Source: Calditrichia bacterium (GTDB lineage Bacteria; Calditrichota; Calditrichia; RBG-13-44-9; J042). Taken from it: a stretch of DNA of 6,641 nucleotides. Positions 6,027 to 6,641 of this stretch are shown here, piece after piece; the first letter of the stretch is position 1, and each line of letters starts with the position of its first letter. The position numbers were made by a program, and so were the translations under genes. The DNA is taken from contig JAUIFT010000156.1 of NCBI GenBank assembly GCA_030430345.1, positions 1 through 6,641 of the forward strand. The letters run 5' to 3'. Under the pieces are notes generated by a model. The model worked only from the letters and a program-made list of their open reading frames with translations. It was not told the DNA's origin and did no database searches.

Positions 6027-6641
6027 TTGGCTAATGTTCACCCGACTGCGGTTATCCATCCGCAGGCAGAACTGGGAACCGGAGTTGAAGTCGGTCCGTA
6101 TTGTATAATAGAGAAAGATGTAATTATCCAGGATGGCTGCCGGCTTCGTTCCCACGTGTTTATAGATTCGGGTGTACGCCTTGGTAAAAATGTAAAAGTG
6201 TTTACGGGCGCGGTATTAGGCACCGCCCCGCAGGATTTGAAATACGACAATGAAAAAACCTTTCTGGAAGTTGGAGATAATACCACCATCCGCGAGTATG
6301 CAACCCTCAACCGGGGAACCAGCCATTCCGAAAAAACGATTGTTGGCAAAAATTGCCTTTTAATGGCCTATGTCCATGTAGCGCACGATTGCATCGTTGG
6401 CAATAATGTTATTCTCTCCAATTCTGTAAATATGGCCGGGCATGTGGAGATTGGTGACCATGTCGGTATCGGGGGATTAACCGCGATTCATCAATTTGTT
6501 AAAATTGGTTCGCACTGTTTTATCGGAGGTGGGTTTCGGGTGACGAAAGATGTGCCTCCTTTCATACTGGCGATGGGGGAACCGCTGCAATACGGCGGGA
6601 TCAATAATCTCGGAATGACCCGAAAAGGATTTCAGCCGGAA
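6027..6641 (+). CDS. lpxA: Acyl-ACP--UDP-N-acetylglucosamine O-acyltransferase LpxA, 5' part
   Basis: LpxA transfers an (R)-3-hydroxyacyl chain from ACP to the 3-OH of UDP-GlcNAc, the first step of lipid A synthesis. The visible 205 codons are open to the window end; the family is usually about 255-265 residues, so the C-terminal helical domain is missing. The sequence, beginning MANVHPTAVIHPQAELG, is a left-handed beta-helix of hexapeptide repeats without the extra N-terminal domain of LpxD. Diagnostic segments are PQDLKY (68-73), the NRGT turn (95-98), and VHVAHDCIVGN, in which His117 and His120 correspond to E. coli His122 and catalytic His125. MAGHVEIGD (His139), GGLTAIHQF (149-157) and DVPPFILAMGEP (175-186) follow. 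Gly168 aligns with Gly173 of E. coli, the acyl-chain ruler residue. The start is TTG. It lies 40 bases after lpxC-fabZ and probably shares its transcript; lpxB may follow beyond the window. Confidence 0.96.
   Translation, partial: MANVHPTAVIHPQAELGTGVEVGPYCIIEKDVIIQDGCRLRSHVFIDSGVRLGKNVKVFTGAVLGTAPQDLKYDNEKTFLEVGDNTTIREYATLNRGTSHSEKTIVGKNCLLMAYVHVAHDCIVGNNVILSNSVNMAGHVEIGDHVGIGGLTAIHQFVKIGSHCFIGGGFRVTKDVPPFILAMGEPLQYGGINNLGMTRKGFQPE

Overview
This window is ordinary but informative envelope-biogenesis housekeeping DNA from a Gram-negative, lipid A-making bacterium. All genes are on the + strand and closely packed. The order is: C-terminal end of a TamB-like gene, bamA, skp/ompH, a strong intrinsic terminator, lpxD, a fused lpxC-fabZ, and the 5' part of lpxA (cut by the window end).

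The LpxC-FabZ fusion and the style of the BamA periplasmic region point to the Fibrobacteres-Chlorobi-Bacteroidetes (FCB) superphylum. Clear Shine-Dalgarno sequences stand before every visible start, and GTG and TTG starts are used. That fits a deep FCB-side lineage (Calditrichota-, Ignavibacteria- or Marinimicrobia-like) better than Bacteroidota proper, which often lack strong Shine-Dalgarno sites. This placement is inference from gene architecture, not from a phylogeny.

Region 1 (1-3347) is the outer-membrane protein module. TamB is an inner-membrane-anchored periplasm-spanning protein, BamA is the outer-membrane insertase, and Skp is the periplasmic holdase that carries unfolded outer-membrane proteins to BamA. 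A perfect 14-bp hairpin with a T tract (3367-3402) closes this unit. Region 2 (3403-3493) is an AT-rich leader that probably contains the promoter for the next unit.

Region 3 (3494-6641) is the lipid A module. LpxA adds the first hydroxyacyl chain to UDP-GlcNAc, the LpxC half deacetylates the product, and LpxD adds the second hydroxyacyl chain. The FabZ half dehydrates 3-hydroxyacyl-ACP, the same type of substrate that LpxA and LpxD consume, so the fused gene sits at the branch between phospholipid fatty acids and lipid A. The overall order bamA-skp-lpxD-fabZ-lpxA matches the well-known gammaproteobacterial cluster, with lpxC added as a fusion to fabZ.

No mobile element, CRISPR array, tRNA, rRNA or tandem DNA repeat was seen. 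No gap between genes is longer than about 150 bases. I found no convincing undescribed system; the findings are modest points about fusion, synteny, start codons and regulation.
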